A DNA stretch of 10,845 nt from a bacterium (GTDB lineage: Bacteria; JAMCPX01), in NCBI GenBank assembly GCA_027364825.1, contig DAHXOM010000073.1:1-10845 (forward strand), in the 5' to 3' direction. Below the pieces are notes generated by a model, which did not search any database, was not told the DNA's origin, and was given only the letters and a program-made list of their open reading frames with translations. Below are positions 1 through 7,303 of the stretch, piece by piece. A program made the translations under genes and the position numbers. Numbering within the stretch: position 1 is the stretch's first letter; every line of letters starts with the position of its first letter.

Positions 1-1334
1 CCCTCTGCCTTCTCTACGTTTTCTATAAACTTCTTAAATGCCTTTTCAAAATATGCCCTGCCTTCGACAGGGTTAAAGACAGCACGGGCCTCTCCAAGCC
101 AGTATAAAAGCCACGGGTCTTGATTCAACTCTTTTTCTGACAGTTTCTGCATCCATAATTCAAGAACGATGTTCCTTCCCTGGGATATTAAGTCCCGGGC
201 ATTGGCTGTAATAATCTTACGGATATCTTCCCGGCTCCCGGCCTTTGCATACAGCTCCACCGCATCATCGACTTTGCCGTTTTCCCTGAGGATCAGTGCT
301 GCATGCTTATAGATTTGCCCAACCTCTGCTTCCTTGAAATACATCTTCGTTCGCGCCTGGAGAAATTCCCTGAACAGATCATGGTACGTATAGGTATTAT
401 CCTGATGCCTGATGGTAAAGTACTGGTACTTGACCATCAGATTCAGTATTTTCTCCGAGGCACTGCTTTCCGTCATCCTGTCCGCCATCTCAATGGTCAT
501 GGACGGGAAAAACGATGTCCTGAGAAGAAAATCCCGCGTTTTCGGCTCCAGCCGGTCAAAAATCTCGGCTGAAAAGTAATCGAAGATGGATTGATAATCT
601 TTCAAACCGCCTTTTTCAGCGGCGTCTAACCCCATGTTGTGCTGTTCAAGCATAAGGACGATCCCGGCTGCCCAGCCGTCTGTCCAATTGTGCAGCCTCG
701 TTACCGCCTCATTGTTATGGTCCTTCCCGGAATGCAGTTTGATCAGTGCACTCGTTTCTTCAGGAGTAAACTTGAGCATCTCATTGTCTACGATCTCCAT
801 TATGCTGTTCGCCCTCAGACGCGAGAATATGCCGGGAGGTTCAGTCCGGCTGATCACTATGACATTCCCATACTCCGGAATCCTCATCAAAGCCTCACTC
901 ATGATAAAGTGGAACAGCGGATTATCCTCGACCTCATGATAATTATCGAACACAAGGACAAAGCCTTCGGGCAGCATGCCGTAAAGGCTCTCAAAATATC
1001 GGCGCGTGTATGTTTCGATATTGAGAAGATACTCAGGGGTCAAAAGAGGAAGCAGGGACCTTTGAGCAGATCCCTTCCCTTTTACTATATGCCTCAGGTA
1101 ATAAAAAAAGGTCGCAAGGTCCTTATCAGAGCTGTCAAGATGATACCATCCCTGAAAGAGCCTCTTCGCCGACAGATAGCTTGCAACGAGGGTTGTTTTA
1201 CCTGAGCCGGGCAGGCCTGTGATCCAGACAATCCTTTTCTTCCTTGCCAGATCAAGCGTCTGAAACAACCGCTTCCTGTAAACAACATTATCGGCTTCAG
1301 GATTATGCACCTTTGCAAGAGAATCAGCCTGCAT
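1..1334 (-). CDS. MalT/LuxR-family ATP-dependent transcriptional regulator, N-terminal part (3' end outside window)
   Basis: This is a partial gene: 444 codons are visible and the reading frame is open at the left edge. I translated it by hand. Residues 40-47 (GLPGSGKT) are a Walker A loop. Residues 125-135 (FVLVFDNYHEV) are a Walker B strand of the MalT STAND-ATPase type. SRTEPP (162-167) and TDGWAAGIVLM (218-228) match positions conserved in MalT-like proteins. A winged-helix region follows, ending in YHDLFREFL (317-325), and then helical repeat sequence resembling TPRs. In this family, ligand binding and ATP drive oligomerisation, and a C-terminal domain (LuxR HTH or BTAD) contacts DNA. 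That end is not in the window, so the DNA-binding type and targets are unknown. The ATG at 1334 is the first ATG after an in-frame TAA at 1380-1382. No frameshift is seen. Confidence 0.88.
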   Translation of the reverse strand, partial: MQADSLAKVHNPEADNVVYRKRLFQTLDLARKKRIVWITGLPGSGKTTLVASYLSAKRLFQGWYHLDSSDKDLATFFYYLRHIVKGKGSAQRSLLPLLTPEYLLNIETYTRRYFESLYGMLPEGFVLVFDNYHEVEDNPLFHFIMSEALMRIPEYGNVIVISRTEPPGIFSRLRANSIMEIVDNEMLKFTPEETSALIKLHSGKDHNNEAVTRLHNWTDGWAAGIVLMLEQHNMGLDAAEKGGLKDYQSIFDYFSAEIFDRLEPKTRDFLLRTSFFPSMTIEMADRMTESSASEKILNLMVKYQYFTIRHQDNTYTYHDLFREFLQARTKMYFKEAEVGQIYKHAALILRENGKVDDAVELYAKAGSREDIRKIITANARDLISQGRNIVLELWMQKLSEKELNQDPWLLYWLGEARAVFNPVEGRAYFEKAFKKFIENVEKAE

Positions 1335-1343
1335 TCTTATGTT

Positions 1344-1351
1344 CCCCCCCC
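1344..1351 (-). promoter_or_regulatory. G8 homopolymer at the ribosome-binding position of the MalT-like gene
   Basis: On the minus strand an uninterrupted run of eight G lies nine bases before the ATG at 1334, where a Shine-Dalgarno sequence is expected. No better purine-rich site is present, so the G run probably serves as the ribosome-binding site. Whether its length varies cannot be judged from one sequence. Confidence 0.45.
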
Positions 1352-1376
1352 GCTTTAATGCTACCAGAGATAACGG

Positions 1377-1405
1377 TTTTTATCGTAGGTACTATAAAAA
1401 GTCAA
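1377..1405 (-). promoter_or_regulatory. Candidate sigma70-type promoter of the MalT-like gene
   Basis: On the minus strand TTGACT (1405-1400) is followed after 17 bases by TAAAAA (1382-1377). The -35 box matches the consensus at 5 of 6 positions and the -10 box at 4 of 6. It lies between the end of prmC and the regulator gene, implying independent transcription with a leader of about 35 nt. I saw no convincing intrinsic terminator after prmC in 1335-1470. Confidence 0.4.
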
Positions 1406-1470
1406 TTGAACGAAAAAGGAATACATTAAAACCGCCGGCTCAAAAATATCTTCCGGGACCGGTCTGCATT

Positions 1471-2328
1471 TTATTTGCGGGAAAATATACTTATGCGGGG
1501 AAGGCCGGAGAGATCATTGATTGTTTTCATATATTTCAGTGCTGTTTGATCTGTGTCGGTGCACAATGTTTCCAGATATCTCTTCTGGGTATCGTCATGC
1601 TCTATGATAAGCATGCCGTTCTGATTGAGGAATTTACCGGCCTGTTGAATAATCCTTTTTATAACTTCCATACCCTTTCTCCCGCCGTCTATTGCTGTAA
1701 CAGGCTCATACAACACCTCCTTTTGTAAATGCCGCATCCTTGCGTGGGGTACATAGGGCGGGTTAGAAACAATCAGATCAAATCTTTCAGATGCAGGCAC
1801 TCTGGAAAACAAATCGCCCGTATAAAACCTTACCCTCGGGGTAAGACCAAGACTTTCGCTGTTTTTTATGGTCAGGTGTACAGCTCTTTTGGAGTTATCG
1901 GTAAAACTTATAAATGCATTCCTTTCCATGCTCGCTATACTGAGTCCTATAACACCGCTGCCGCAGCAAAGGTCGAGAACGGTCCTGTATTCCCGATCGG
2001 CCATATACGTCAAAGCCGTCTCGACAAGCAATTCAGTTTCAGGCCTTGGGATTAATACCCCGGGATCGATAAGAAAGTTGATTCCCATAAATTCTACAGA
2101 ACCGACAATGTATTGCAAAGGATAATGGGTAGCGCGCTTTTTTACGGCTTTCTTGATCCTCTCGATATCAGTGTTCGATAGAACAATATCTTCATGCGTG
2201 AGTAAATGCTCTCGTGGTATACCTGTCATGCCTGAGATGATACTATTTATTTCTGTTAAAGCTATACGTGTGTGCTGAGTGCTTGCGTAACTTTTTATCC
2301 AAGCATAGAGAGCATTAAGCTGTGACAT
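1471..2328 (-). CDS. prmC: Peptide chain release factor N5-glutamine methyltransferase
   Basis: PrmC (HemK) uses S-adenosylmethionine to methylate the side-chain amide of the glutamine in the GGQ motif of release factors, which speeds peptide release. The 285-residue protein has the usual family length. An N-terminal helical domain recognises the release factor. It is followed by the family signature IPRPETELLVE (93-103). The SAM-binding motif I is LDLCCGSGVIGL (118-129), and the catalytic substrate-binding motif NPPY lies at 189-192. The ending DLSGLPRI is typical of the family. The start lies only three bases after the prfA stop and has only a weak Shine-Dalgarno sequence, suggesting translational coupling to prfA, whose product is the substrate. 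The Cys-Cys in motif I (LCCGSG), where GTGSG is usual, is a mild variant. Confidence 0.95.
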   Translation of the reverse strand: MSQLNALYAWIKSYASTQHTRIALTEINSIISGMTGIPREHLLTHEDIVLSNTDIERIKKAVKKRATHYPLQYIVGSVEFMGINFLIDPGVLIPRPETELLVETALTYMADREYRTVLDLCCGSGVIGLSIASMERNAFISFTDNSKRAVHLTIKNSESLGLTPRVRFYTGDLFSRVPASERFDLIVSNPPYVPHARMRHLQKEVLYEPVTAIDGGRKGMEVIKRIIQQAGKFLNQNGMLIIEHDDTQKRYLETLCTDTDQTALKYMKTINDLSGLPRISIFSRK

Positions 2329-2331
2329 GCT

Positions 2332-3405
2332 TTATTTTGCAGAGATTACGTTGGCAAGTTCATTCGCCCTGAAGTAAGCGGTGAGCGTGTCTATAAATTC
2401 GTCGATATCCCCTGCCAGGATCGAGTTCAGCGCATAAACCGTGTAATTGATTCTGTGATCCGTAACCCTGTTCTGGGGGAAATTATAGGTCCTTATCTTT
2501 TCGCTGCGATCCCCTGTGCCGACCTGATTTTTCCTGTCCTGTGCTCTCTCGGATGTCTGCTTTTCTATGTTCATGGTCAGTAACCGTGATTTTAATATTT
2601 TCATTGCCTTTATCTTGTTCTGGTATTGGGAACGTTCATCCTGACATGCTACGACCATACCCGTTGGGATATGGGTTATCCTTATGGCGGTTTCGAGCTT
2701 ATTGACATTCTGACCACCGTGCCCTCCTGCCCTGAACGTATCTATCTTCAAATCATCCGTTTTGACGTCGATTTCCACATCATCAGCCTCCGGCAGAATC
2801 GCAACTGTTGCAGTTGAAGTATGGATCCGTCCGCTCGCTTCTGTTTTCGGAACCCTCTGGACCCTGTGCACACCGCTTTCAAATTTTAATCTGCTGTAAA
2901 CCCTTTCTCCCTCTATCAGTACAATGATTTCCTTATATCCCCCCATACCCGTTATACTCTGGCTGAGGACATCCGTGTGCCATTTTTTCTTCTCCGCATA
3001 CTTCAGATACATTTTCAGCAAATCCCCTGCAAAAAGTGCAGATTCCTCACCGCCGGCTCCGGCACGTATCTCGAGCAGCACATTTTTTGAATCGAGTGGA
3101 TCTTTCGGCAGGATTAGTTCTTTGAGCTTGTTCTCTACCGTCTCTTTCTGTTTCTCTAAAGATTGCAGCTCTTCTTTTGCAAGAAGTTTGATATCATCGT
3201 CTCCGGTGTTGAGCAATTGTTTTGCAGAATCTATATTTTTTTCCAGTTCTTTGTATGATTGATAAGTTAATGCAAGAGGTTCTATTTCGTTTTTCTCTTT
3301 GATATTCCTGGTGTATTCTTTCGTATCATTAAAGACTTCCGGTTGAGTCAATAGTGTGCTGAGATGGTTATATCGCTGTAAAACCTTTTCAATGTTTTCA
3401 AACAT
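2332..3405 (-). CDS. prfA: Peptide chain release factor 1 (RF1)
   Basis: RF1 recognises UAA and UAG stop codons and triggers hydrolysis of peptidyl-tRNA on the ribosome. The 357-residue protein is close to the usual 360. The N-terminal coiled-coil region (about 1-100) is followed by the domain carrying the PxT anticodon-like tripeptide, here PKT (186-188), in the context HRVQRVPKTEASGRIHTS. PxT rather than SPF identifies RF1 and not RF2. The catalytic GGQ is at 230-232 in AGGHGGQNVNK, and Gln232 is the PrmC target. I chose the ATG at 3405 because it begins the conserved N-terminus (MFENIEKV) and follows AAAGGGCGG at a suitable distance. The frame is open further upstream to a TTG at 3549, but those 48 extra residues do not resemble RF1. 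Confidence 0.96.
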   Translation of the reverse strand: MFENIEKVLQRYNHLSTLLTQPEVFNDTKEYTRNIKEKNEIEPLALTYQSYKELEKNIDSAKQLLNTGDDDIKLLAKEELQSLEKQKETVENKLKELILPKDPLDSKNVLLEIRAGAGGEESALFAGDLLKMYLKYAEKKKWHTDVLSQSITGMGGYKEIIVLIEGERVYSRLKFESGVHRVQRVPKTEASGRIHTSTATVAILPEADDVEIDVKTDDLKIDTFRAGGHGGQNVNKLETAIRITHIPTGMVVACQDERSQYQNKIKAMKILKSRLLTMNIEKQTSERAQDRKNQVGTGDRSEKIRTYNFPQNRVTDHRINYTVYALNSILAGDIDEFIDTLTAYFRANELANVISAK

Positions 3406-3565
3406 CTTGCCGCCCTTTGTAAAAAGCTCTTGCCTCTGCTGGCTTACCGCGGGAAGAACCACCCTCTCTCCCCGGACACCGTATAATGGACGGGTATGAT
3501 TCCTTGAGAATAACCGGTGCTGATGGTGTTGCGAGTATCGGCATATCAACAGGCCTATCCATCAT
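3398..3565 (-). CDS. Possible small ORF (55 codons) overlapping the prfA start; function unknown
   Basis: In the 196-nt gap between rpmE and prfA one minus-strand frame, different from that of prfA, runs from an ATG-ATG pair at 3565 to a TGA at 3400-3398. The stop lies eight bases inside prfA. The predicted peptide starts MMDRPVDMPILATPSAPV and ends AFYKGRQDV. It is rich in Pro and Gly and has no signal peptide or membrane segment. An in-frame TGA sits immediately before the ATG, and the Shine-Dalgarno sequence (TGGTGA) is weak. I recognise no family. It may be a translated leader that couples to prfA, a remnant of a lost gene, or chance. Confidence 0.22.
   Translation of the reverse strand: MMDRPVDMPILATPSAPVILKESYPSIIRCPGREGGSSRGKPAEARAFYKGRQDV
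3410..3418 (-). promoter_or_regulatory. Ribosome-binding site that fixes the prfA start
   Basis: AAAGGGCGG on the minus strand ends four bases before the ATG at 3405. It supports the 357-residue RF1 over the longer open frame that begins at a TTG at 3549. Confidence 0.6.
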
Positions 3566-3601
3566 TCACCACAGTTATATTTACGCAGGTGAAGATTAAG
3601 C

Positions 3602-3829
3602 TTAGTTTGCTTTTGATACTTTCTTCGCAGTCTTTTTGTTGTACTTCCTCTGGAACTTTTCAACCATACCAGCAGAGTCAACAAACTTTTGCTTTCCCGT
3701 AAAGAATGGATGGCAGTTCGAGCAGATTTCTACGGTATAATCGCCCTTTGTCGATCGTGTTTCTATGACATTTCCACATGCACATTTTATCGTAGCCTTT
3801 ACATAATTAGGATGTATACCTTTCTTCAT
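3602..3829 (-). CDS. rpmE: 50S ribosomal protein L31, zinc-binding type
   Basis: L31 is a small protein of the large ribosomal subunit that bridges to the small subunit. The 75-residue sequence starts MKKGIHPNYV. It keeps the four zinc ligands of the C+ form: Cys16 and Cys18 in CACG, and Cys36 and Cys39 in CSNCHPF, followed by FFTGKQKFVD and a basic tail (KKTAKKVSKAN). In many bacteria a C- paralogue replaces this form under zinc starvation; none is visible here. GGAGG (3838-3834) lies four bases before the ATG. The gene begins 15 bases after the rho stop, so the two are probably co-transcribed. Confidence 0.96.
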   Translation of the reverse strand: MKKGIHPNYVKATIKCACGNVIETRSTKGDYTVEICSNCHPFFTGKQKFVDSAGMVEKFQRKYNKKTAKKVSKAN

Positions 3830-3844
3830 TTTTCCTCCGGTCTC

Positions 3845-5104
3845 TTAATCAAGATCAACCTTGTTCATCGAGTCAAGAAAATCTTTATTTGTTTTTGTTT
3901 TTGACATTTTATCTATCAGGAACTCCATGGCCTCCACCACACCCATGGGCTGCAAAACTTTTCTCAGCACCCAAAGTTTATTGATAGCACCTTTATCTAT
4001 GAGAAGTTCTTCCTTCCTTGTTCCTGACTTGCTGATATCCATCGCAGGGAAAACCCTTTTATCCGCAAGCCTTCTGTCAAGGACGATTTCCATATTACCG
4101 GTACCCTTAAACTCTTCAAAAATTACCTCATCCATACGGCTTCCGGTATCGATGAGTGCCGTTGCCATGATGGTGAGACTGCCTCCCTCTTCTATGTTTC
4201 GTGCAGCACCGAAAAATCTCTTGGGCCGCTGGAGTGCGTTCGCATCGACACCTCCCGACAGGACCTTGCCGCTTGCAGGAACGATTGTATTGTGCGCCCT
4301 CGCAAGTCTGGTTATACTGTCGAGCAGAATAACAACATCCCGTCCGTGCTCTACAAGCCTTTTTGCTTTTTCAAGTACCATGTCGGCAACCTGAACATGC
4401 CTCTGAGCAGGCTCATCAAACGTGGAACTTATGACTTCACCTTTGACAGACCTCTGCATGTCGGTAACCTCTTCCGGCCTCTCATCTATAAGAAGTACAA
4501 TAAGATGTACCTCGGGGTGGTTCTTGATAATGGCATTTGCTATGTGCTGTAAAAGGATGGTTTTACCCGTTCTCGGCTGGGCGACGATAAGTCCGCGCTG
4601 GCCTTTCCCTATCGGGGCAAGCAGGTCTATGATCCTTGTCGACAGCTCGGAATGGTTGTATTCAAGCTTAAACTTTTCTTCAGGATACAGCGGGGTAAGG
4701 TTATCAAAAAGTATCTTATTCCTTGCGACCTCGGGGTCGTCGTTATTGATGCTTTCAACCTTTACGAGTGCAAAATATTTTTCCCCTTCTTTCGGCTGTC
4801 TTATCTGCCCGGTTACTACATCACCTGTCCTTATTCCAAACTTCCGTATCTGTGACGGTGAAACGTATATATCGTCAGGGCCCGGCAGATAATTATAATC
4901 GGATGACCTCAAAAACCCGTATCCATCAGGGAGTATCTCGAGTACACCTTCTCCGTATATAATACCGTTGTTTGCACTCTGAGCCTTTAGTATACCGAAT
5001 ATGAGCTCCTGCCTGCGCATACTCATTGCATTTTCTACGTTTAGTTCCTTAGCTATATCAGCAAGTTCTGCTATGGATTTTGTTTTGAGTTCTTTTAGAT
5101 TCAA
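3845..5104 (-). CDS. rho: Transcription termination factor Rho
   Basis: Rho is a hexameric RNA-dependent ATPase/helicase that terminates transcription. The 419 residues equal the E. coli length. An N-terminal helical domain (1-47) is followed by a cold-shock-like RNA-binding fold with GYGFLRS (61-67) and YVSPSQI (80-86). Walker A is QPRTGKT (176-182, Lys181), Walker B is VVILLDS (Asp262), and the Q-loop is LSGGVDAN (282-289). The P-loop differs from E. coli PPKAGKT by Arg for Lys and Thr for Ala. Positions equivalent to known E. coli bicyclomycin-resistance sites (Leu205, Met216, Ser263, Gly334) carry the sensitive residues. The start is a TTG at 5104. The N-terminus MNLKEL aligns with E. coli MNLTEL, and AAGAAGGT lies eight bases upstream. 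It is the first gene of the rho-rpmE-prfA-prmC cluster. Confidence 0.97.
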   Translation of the reverse strand: MNLKELKTKSIAELADIAKELNVENAMSMRRQELIFGILKAQSANNGIIYGEGVLEILPDGYGFLRSSDYNYLPGPDDIYVSPSQIRKFGIRTGDVVTGQIRQPKEGEKYFALVKVESINNDDPEVARNKILFDNLTPLYPEEKFKLEYNHSELSTRIIDLLAPIGKGQRGLIVAQPRTGKTILLQHIANAIIKNHPEVHLIVLLIDERPEEVTDMQRSVKGEVISSTFDEPAQRHVQVADMVLEKAKRLVEHGRDVVILLDSITRLARAHNTIVPASGKVLSGGVDANALQRPKRFFGAARNIEEGGSLTIMATALIDTGSRMDEVIFEEFKGTGNMEIVLDRRLADKRVFPAMDISKSGTRKEELLIDKGAINKLWVLRKVLQPMGVVEAMEFLIDKMSKTKTNKDFLDSMNKVDLD

Positions 5105-5112
5105 TTGTATCT

Positions 5113-5120
5113 ACCTTCTT
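5113..5120 (-). promoter_or_regulatory. Ribosome-binding site for the TTG start of rho
   Basis: AAGAAGGT on the minus strand lies eight bases before TTG at 5104. It supports the non-AUG start; no in-frame ATG gives a better N-terminus. Confidence 0.5.
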
Positions 5121-5160
5121 ACGTAATGCTTATACAAGGATGTAACTTTTACTTTTGGCT

Positions 5161-5183
5161 AAAAAAAAGGCTTTCTACCTTTC
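5161..5183 (-). terminator. Weak hairpin with T8 in the rho leader (terminator of the barrel gene or attenuator)
   Basis: On the minus strand AAAGG (5182-5178) can pair with CCTTT (5170-5166) around a seven-base loop and run into eight T residues. The stem is short and A/T-rich, so it is a poor intrinsic terminator. It could end the barrel-protein transcript or attenuate rho. The 159-nt spacer also holds TTACT-AAAA-AGTAA (5212-5225), a five-base-pair palindrome. A TATACT-like -10 is nearby but has no good -35. Confidence 0.3.
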
Positions 5184-5263
5184 TTCGTGAAAGTATATAT
5201 AACTACTTATCTTACTAAAAAGTAAAGTTTTTTCTTTGTCGCTTCTTTCTTTATGTATTCTGT

Positions 5264-6505
5264 TTATTTTGCGTTCGCAACACCGCTGCATCCAATTACG
5301 ACATATATATCATATGCGGAATTTTTTACTTTTGATCGTGCCAGTTTTTCACTTCCGGGAATCAAACGTAAAATATTCACTGCCTGACTGTAATAGGGGT
5401 CATTGAATATAACAACAGAGTCGTTGTAATTCAGTGCAGGCGCCCTGCCTACTTGTATTACATTAAACCCGGATGATTTTATTTTTTGCGCAAAGAACTC
5501 TGATTTGTCCCCCGCAGAACAACCATTTACAACAACAACCTTTGGTCCAGTGGCAATACCTGCAGGCTTTGCGGGCTGCGGTAAAGAAGTTCTCTTATAT
5601 ACAAATCCCCTTGCTGCAGTTTTAGCAACATTAAATAGATATGAAAAACCTATTGTGACAAGATAATTGGTATCTGTTCTCACTGGGTCAGGCAATCCGC
5701 CGCCGACTCCAAACGCTAGGGCCGTAACCCTTGTCGGAAGATATCTGATGCCGAGTAATCCATAAAAGTCTTCATCTCCAAGGGGGATTATCTGGCCCGA
5801 GCCGGAATTGCCGCTGGCGCCTATATTCGCAGATTGTCCTATTAATTCTACACTAAAGTAGGCTTTTTCGAGCAGTATGGCGTATTCGTAACTCAATGAA
5901 GCCAGAAGGATTGGAACGTTTTGATACCCTTTTAAAGGCTGGGCTTTGTCATAATAATCACCCTGTTTGAATCCCACATCCGCGTACAGCATATTTTTTT
6001 CGTTATCGCCTATCCTGTATCCAAAATCTGCTTCTACTCCTACGTTTGTGTCTCCGCTTCCAAGTACAGACGTCTTACTTGCAGAAGGTATTCCTACAAC
6101 CAATGTCGCGGCCAAAGAAAGCGGGGATACGTCCCCTTTTAAAAACCGGTACTTGCCAAGCACGTCAATATTCTGAAGGCCGCTCTGGGATTTCGGACCT
6201 CCGCTGAGATCAACGGGGAATACAATACCGCCCTCCAAATTATTTAAAAAACCGTAGTTAAAAATACCTGAAAGATTTGTATCGGCCCAATCCCTGCTGT
6301 ATCCTGATGGGTTTCCGTAATCTGACGGAGTAAGGTGCCCTGTATAACCGAGGAATGCACTCACATTCCACGCATCCCGTGTCAAAACATCAGGAGTCCT
6401 TGTCTGAATCAGTCCGCTGCCTCCAGTATTTGAAGGCATAGCTGCTAATACATTACCTGATATTAACAAACTGGCCACTATTGTCAAAAATATTGAATGT
6501 TTCAT
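5264..6505 (-). CDS. Outer-membrane beta-barrel protein with C-terminal LytR_C-like domain
   Basis: The 413-residue protein opens with a signal peptide (MKHSIFLTIVASLLISG), probably cleaved near VLA-A at 21/22. Residues 30-297 show alternating amphipathic strands with Gly and aromatic residues, e.g. GIRYLPTR and LVTIGFSYLFN. The start of the mature region (GLIQTRTPDVLTRDAWNVSAF) resembles transport-type barrels of the phenol-MetA-degradation family. After a Pro-rich linker (about 305-322), residues 323-406 resemble the LytR_C domain found at the end of LytR-CpsA-Psr envelope proteins: a strand ending VVVVNGCS, a helix, a second strand with a conserved-type spacing, and a last strand YDIYVVIGCSG. 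The only two cysteines, Cys329 and Cys406, close the first and last strands. GGAGGG lies five bases before the ATG. The ligand, and whether the barrel conducts solutes, are unknown. The domain names are inferred from pattern only. Confidence 0.8.
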   Translation of the reverse strand: MKHSIFLTIVASLLISGNVLAAMPSNTGGSGLIQTRTPDVLTRDAWNVSAFLGYTGHLTPSDYGNPSGYSRDWADTNLSGIFNYGFLNNLEGGIVFPVDLSGGPKSQSGLQNIDVLGKYRFLKGDVSPLSLAATLVVGIPSASKTSVLGSGDTNVGVEADFGYRIGDNEKNMLYADVGFKQGDYYDKAQPLKGYQNVPILLASLSYEYAILLEKAYFSVELIGQSANIGASGNSGSGQIIPLGDEDFYGLLGIRYLPTRVTALAFGVGGGLPDPVRTDTNYLVTIGFSYLFNVAKTAARGFVYKRTSLPQPAKPAGIATGPKVVVVNGCSAGDKSEFFAQKIKSSGFNVIQVGRAPALNYNDSVVIFNDPYYSQAVNILRLIPGSEKLARSKVKNSAYDIYVVIGCSGVANAK

Positions 6506-6533
6506 TTTTGCCCTCCATTAAATATATTTTATT

Positions 6534-6560
6534 GTTATACTGTTAGATTTTAAATGTCAA
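6534..6560 (-). promoter_or_regulatory. Candidate promoter of the barrel-LytR_C gene
   Basis: On the minus strand a consensus TTGACA (6560-6555) overlaps the TGA stop of the HAD phosphatase gene. TATAAC (6539-6534) follows after 15 bases. The spacing is shorter than the preferred 17. The barrel gene can therefore be transcribed alone as well as by read-through from the phosphatase gene 51 bases upstream. Confidence 0.45.
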
Positions 6561-7297
6561 GTATTTAAATAGATTGCCGATTTTAATACGTCTACAAACT
6601 CAATGAATCCATATCCCTGCTCTTTGGACATGATCCACCGGGGTCTATATTTCATCAAACCGATATGCTGGATAATATTCGCTACACCGACAGACAAAGG
6701 GAACTGTTCCGGGTTAAACATAGATTCATCATTGGCCGAATCTCCTATAGTAACTGTTTTCCTGTCGTTGAGTATTGATTTTAAGGTAACCGCCTTGCTG
6801 CACGTGGGCAGTAAAATATGTGTTTGTACGGAACTTACCGCGACGGTAAATCCAAAAGACTCTGCAATACTCTTTATGATGTTAAAATTCGATCCCTGAA
6901 TCGAACGATTATCCATTGATAAGTCCGTAAGCCTGAAAGGATTGTCCTGGGCTTGTTTTACGTCGGGAATCGTCTTTCTTATGGTATCAAAACACGCGTG
7001 CAGTTTTACGGTATGATCCGCCGGCAGGTCAATGGTTGTTATATCATGGTTCCTTATAACCACGCCCCCGTTCTCAGCGATAACCATCTCAACCGGAAGA
7101 TACTGGGAGAGTGTGGTGCATGCACCGCCGGACCTGCCGGTAACAAGGATAACCTTCTTGCCCGCTGTGTTTAAATATTCGATAGCTTTTATTACACCGG
7201 ATGTCAGAATACCCTGTATGGTCAGCGTATCATCCACATCCGTAGCTATAACCTCTACATCTTTTAAAGCTATCCTTAACTCGTCTAAATCATACAT
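6557..7297 (-). CDS. HAD-superfamily sugar/glycolate-type phosphatase (MPGP/Cof-like)
   Basis: This is a 246-residue HAD hydrolase. Motif I is DVDDT, with Asp20 as the expected nucleophile and Asp22 as acid/base. Motif II Thr53 is in VTGRSGG, motif III Lys168 in SKAVTLKSIL, and motif IV is GDSANDESMF (185-194, with Asp186 and Asp190 for Mg). The cap lies between motifs II and III, as in the C2-cap subfamily, and AENGGVV (74-80) is shared with phosphoglycolate, mannosyl-3-phosphoglycerate and sucrose-phosphate phosphatases. The substrate cannot be assigned. I chose the ATG at 7297 because a promoter ends exactly there and the domain starts there. The frame continues upstream to an ATG at 7351, but those 18 residues are partly encoded by an inverted-repeat element. 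There is no Shine-Dalgarno sequence before 7297. Confidence 0.88.
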   Translation of the reverse strand: MYDLDELRIALKDVEVIATDVDDTLTIQGILTSGVIKAIEYLNTAGKKVILVTGRSGGACTTLSQYLPVEMVIAENGGVVIRNHDITTIDLPADHTVKLHACFDTIRKTIPDVKQAQDNPFRLTDLSMDNRSIQGSNFNIIKSIAESFGFTVAVSSVQTHILLPTCSKAVTLKSILNDRKTVTIGDSANDESMFNPEQFPLSVGVANIIQHIGLMKYRPRWIMSKEQGYGFIEFVDVLKSAIYLNT

Positions 7298-7303
7298 ATG
7301 CAG

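Noticed and set aside
639..1205. 188-codon plus-strand ORF opposite the MalT-like gene
   Set aside because: It is antisense to a frame with clear Walker motifs and MalT-type signatures; its peptide has no recognisable features.
1094..1318. 74-codon minus-strand ORF within the MalT-like gene
   Set aside because: It is in a different frame from the Walker A motif and the rest of the MalT-like protein, so it is an overlapping shadow.
1400..1473. CCGG-rich stretch after prmC as an intrinsic terminator
   Set aside because: The possible stems are short, overlapping and lack a following T run; no convincing hairpin could be drawn.
3406..3549. N-terminal extension of RF1 to a TTG at 3549 (405-residue protein)
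   Set aside because: The added 48 residues are not RF1-like, and a ribosome-binding site plus the conserved MFENIEKV start lie at 3405.
3406..3601. A tRNA or other structured RNA in the rpmE-prfA gap
   Set aside because: No T-loop consensus, acceptor pairing or CCA end could be found on either strand.
3861..4394. 177-codon plus-strand ORF opposite rho
   Set aside because: It is an antisense shadow of highly conserved rho codons, with a composition typical of reverse-frame artefacts.
5264..5275. TTGCG-AA-CGCAA palindrome at the end of the barrel gene as a terminator
   Set aside because: The loop is too short, and no T run follows; it is part of the last codons (VANAK).
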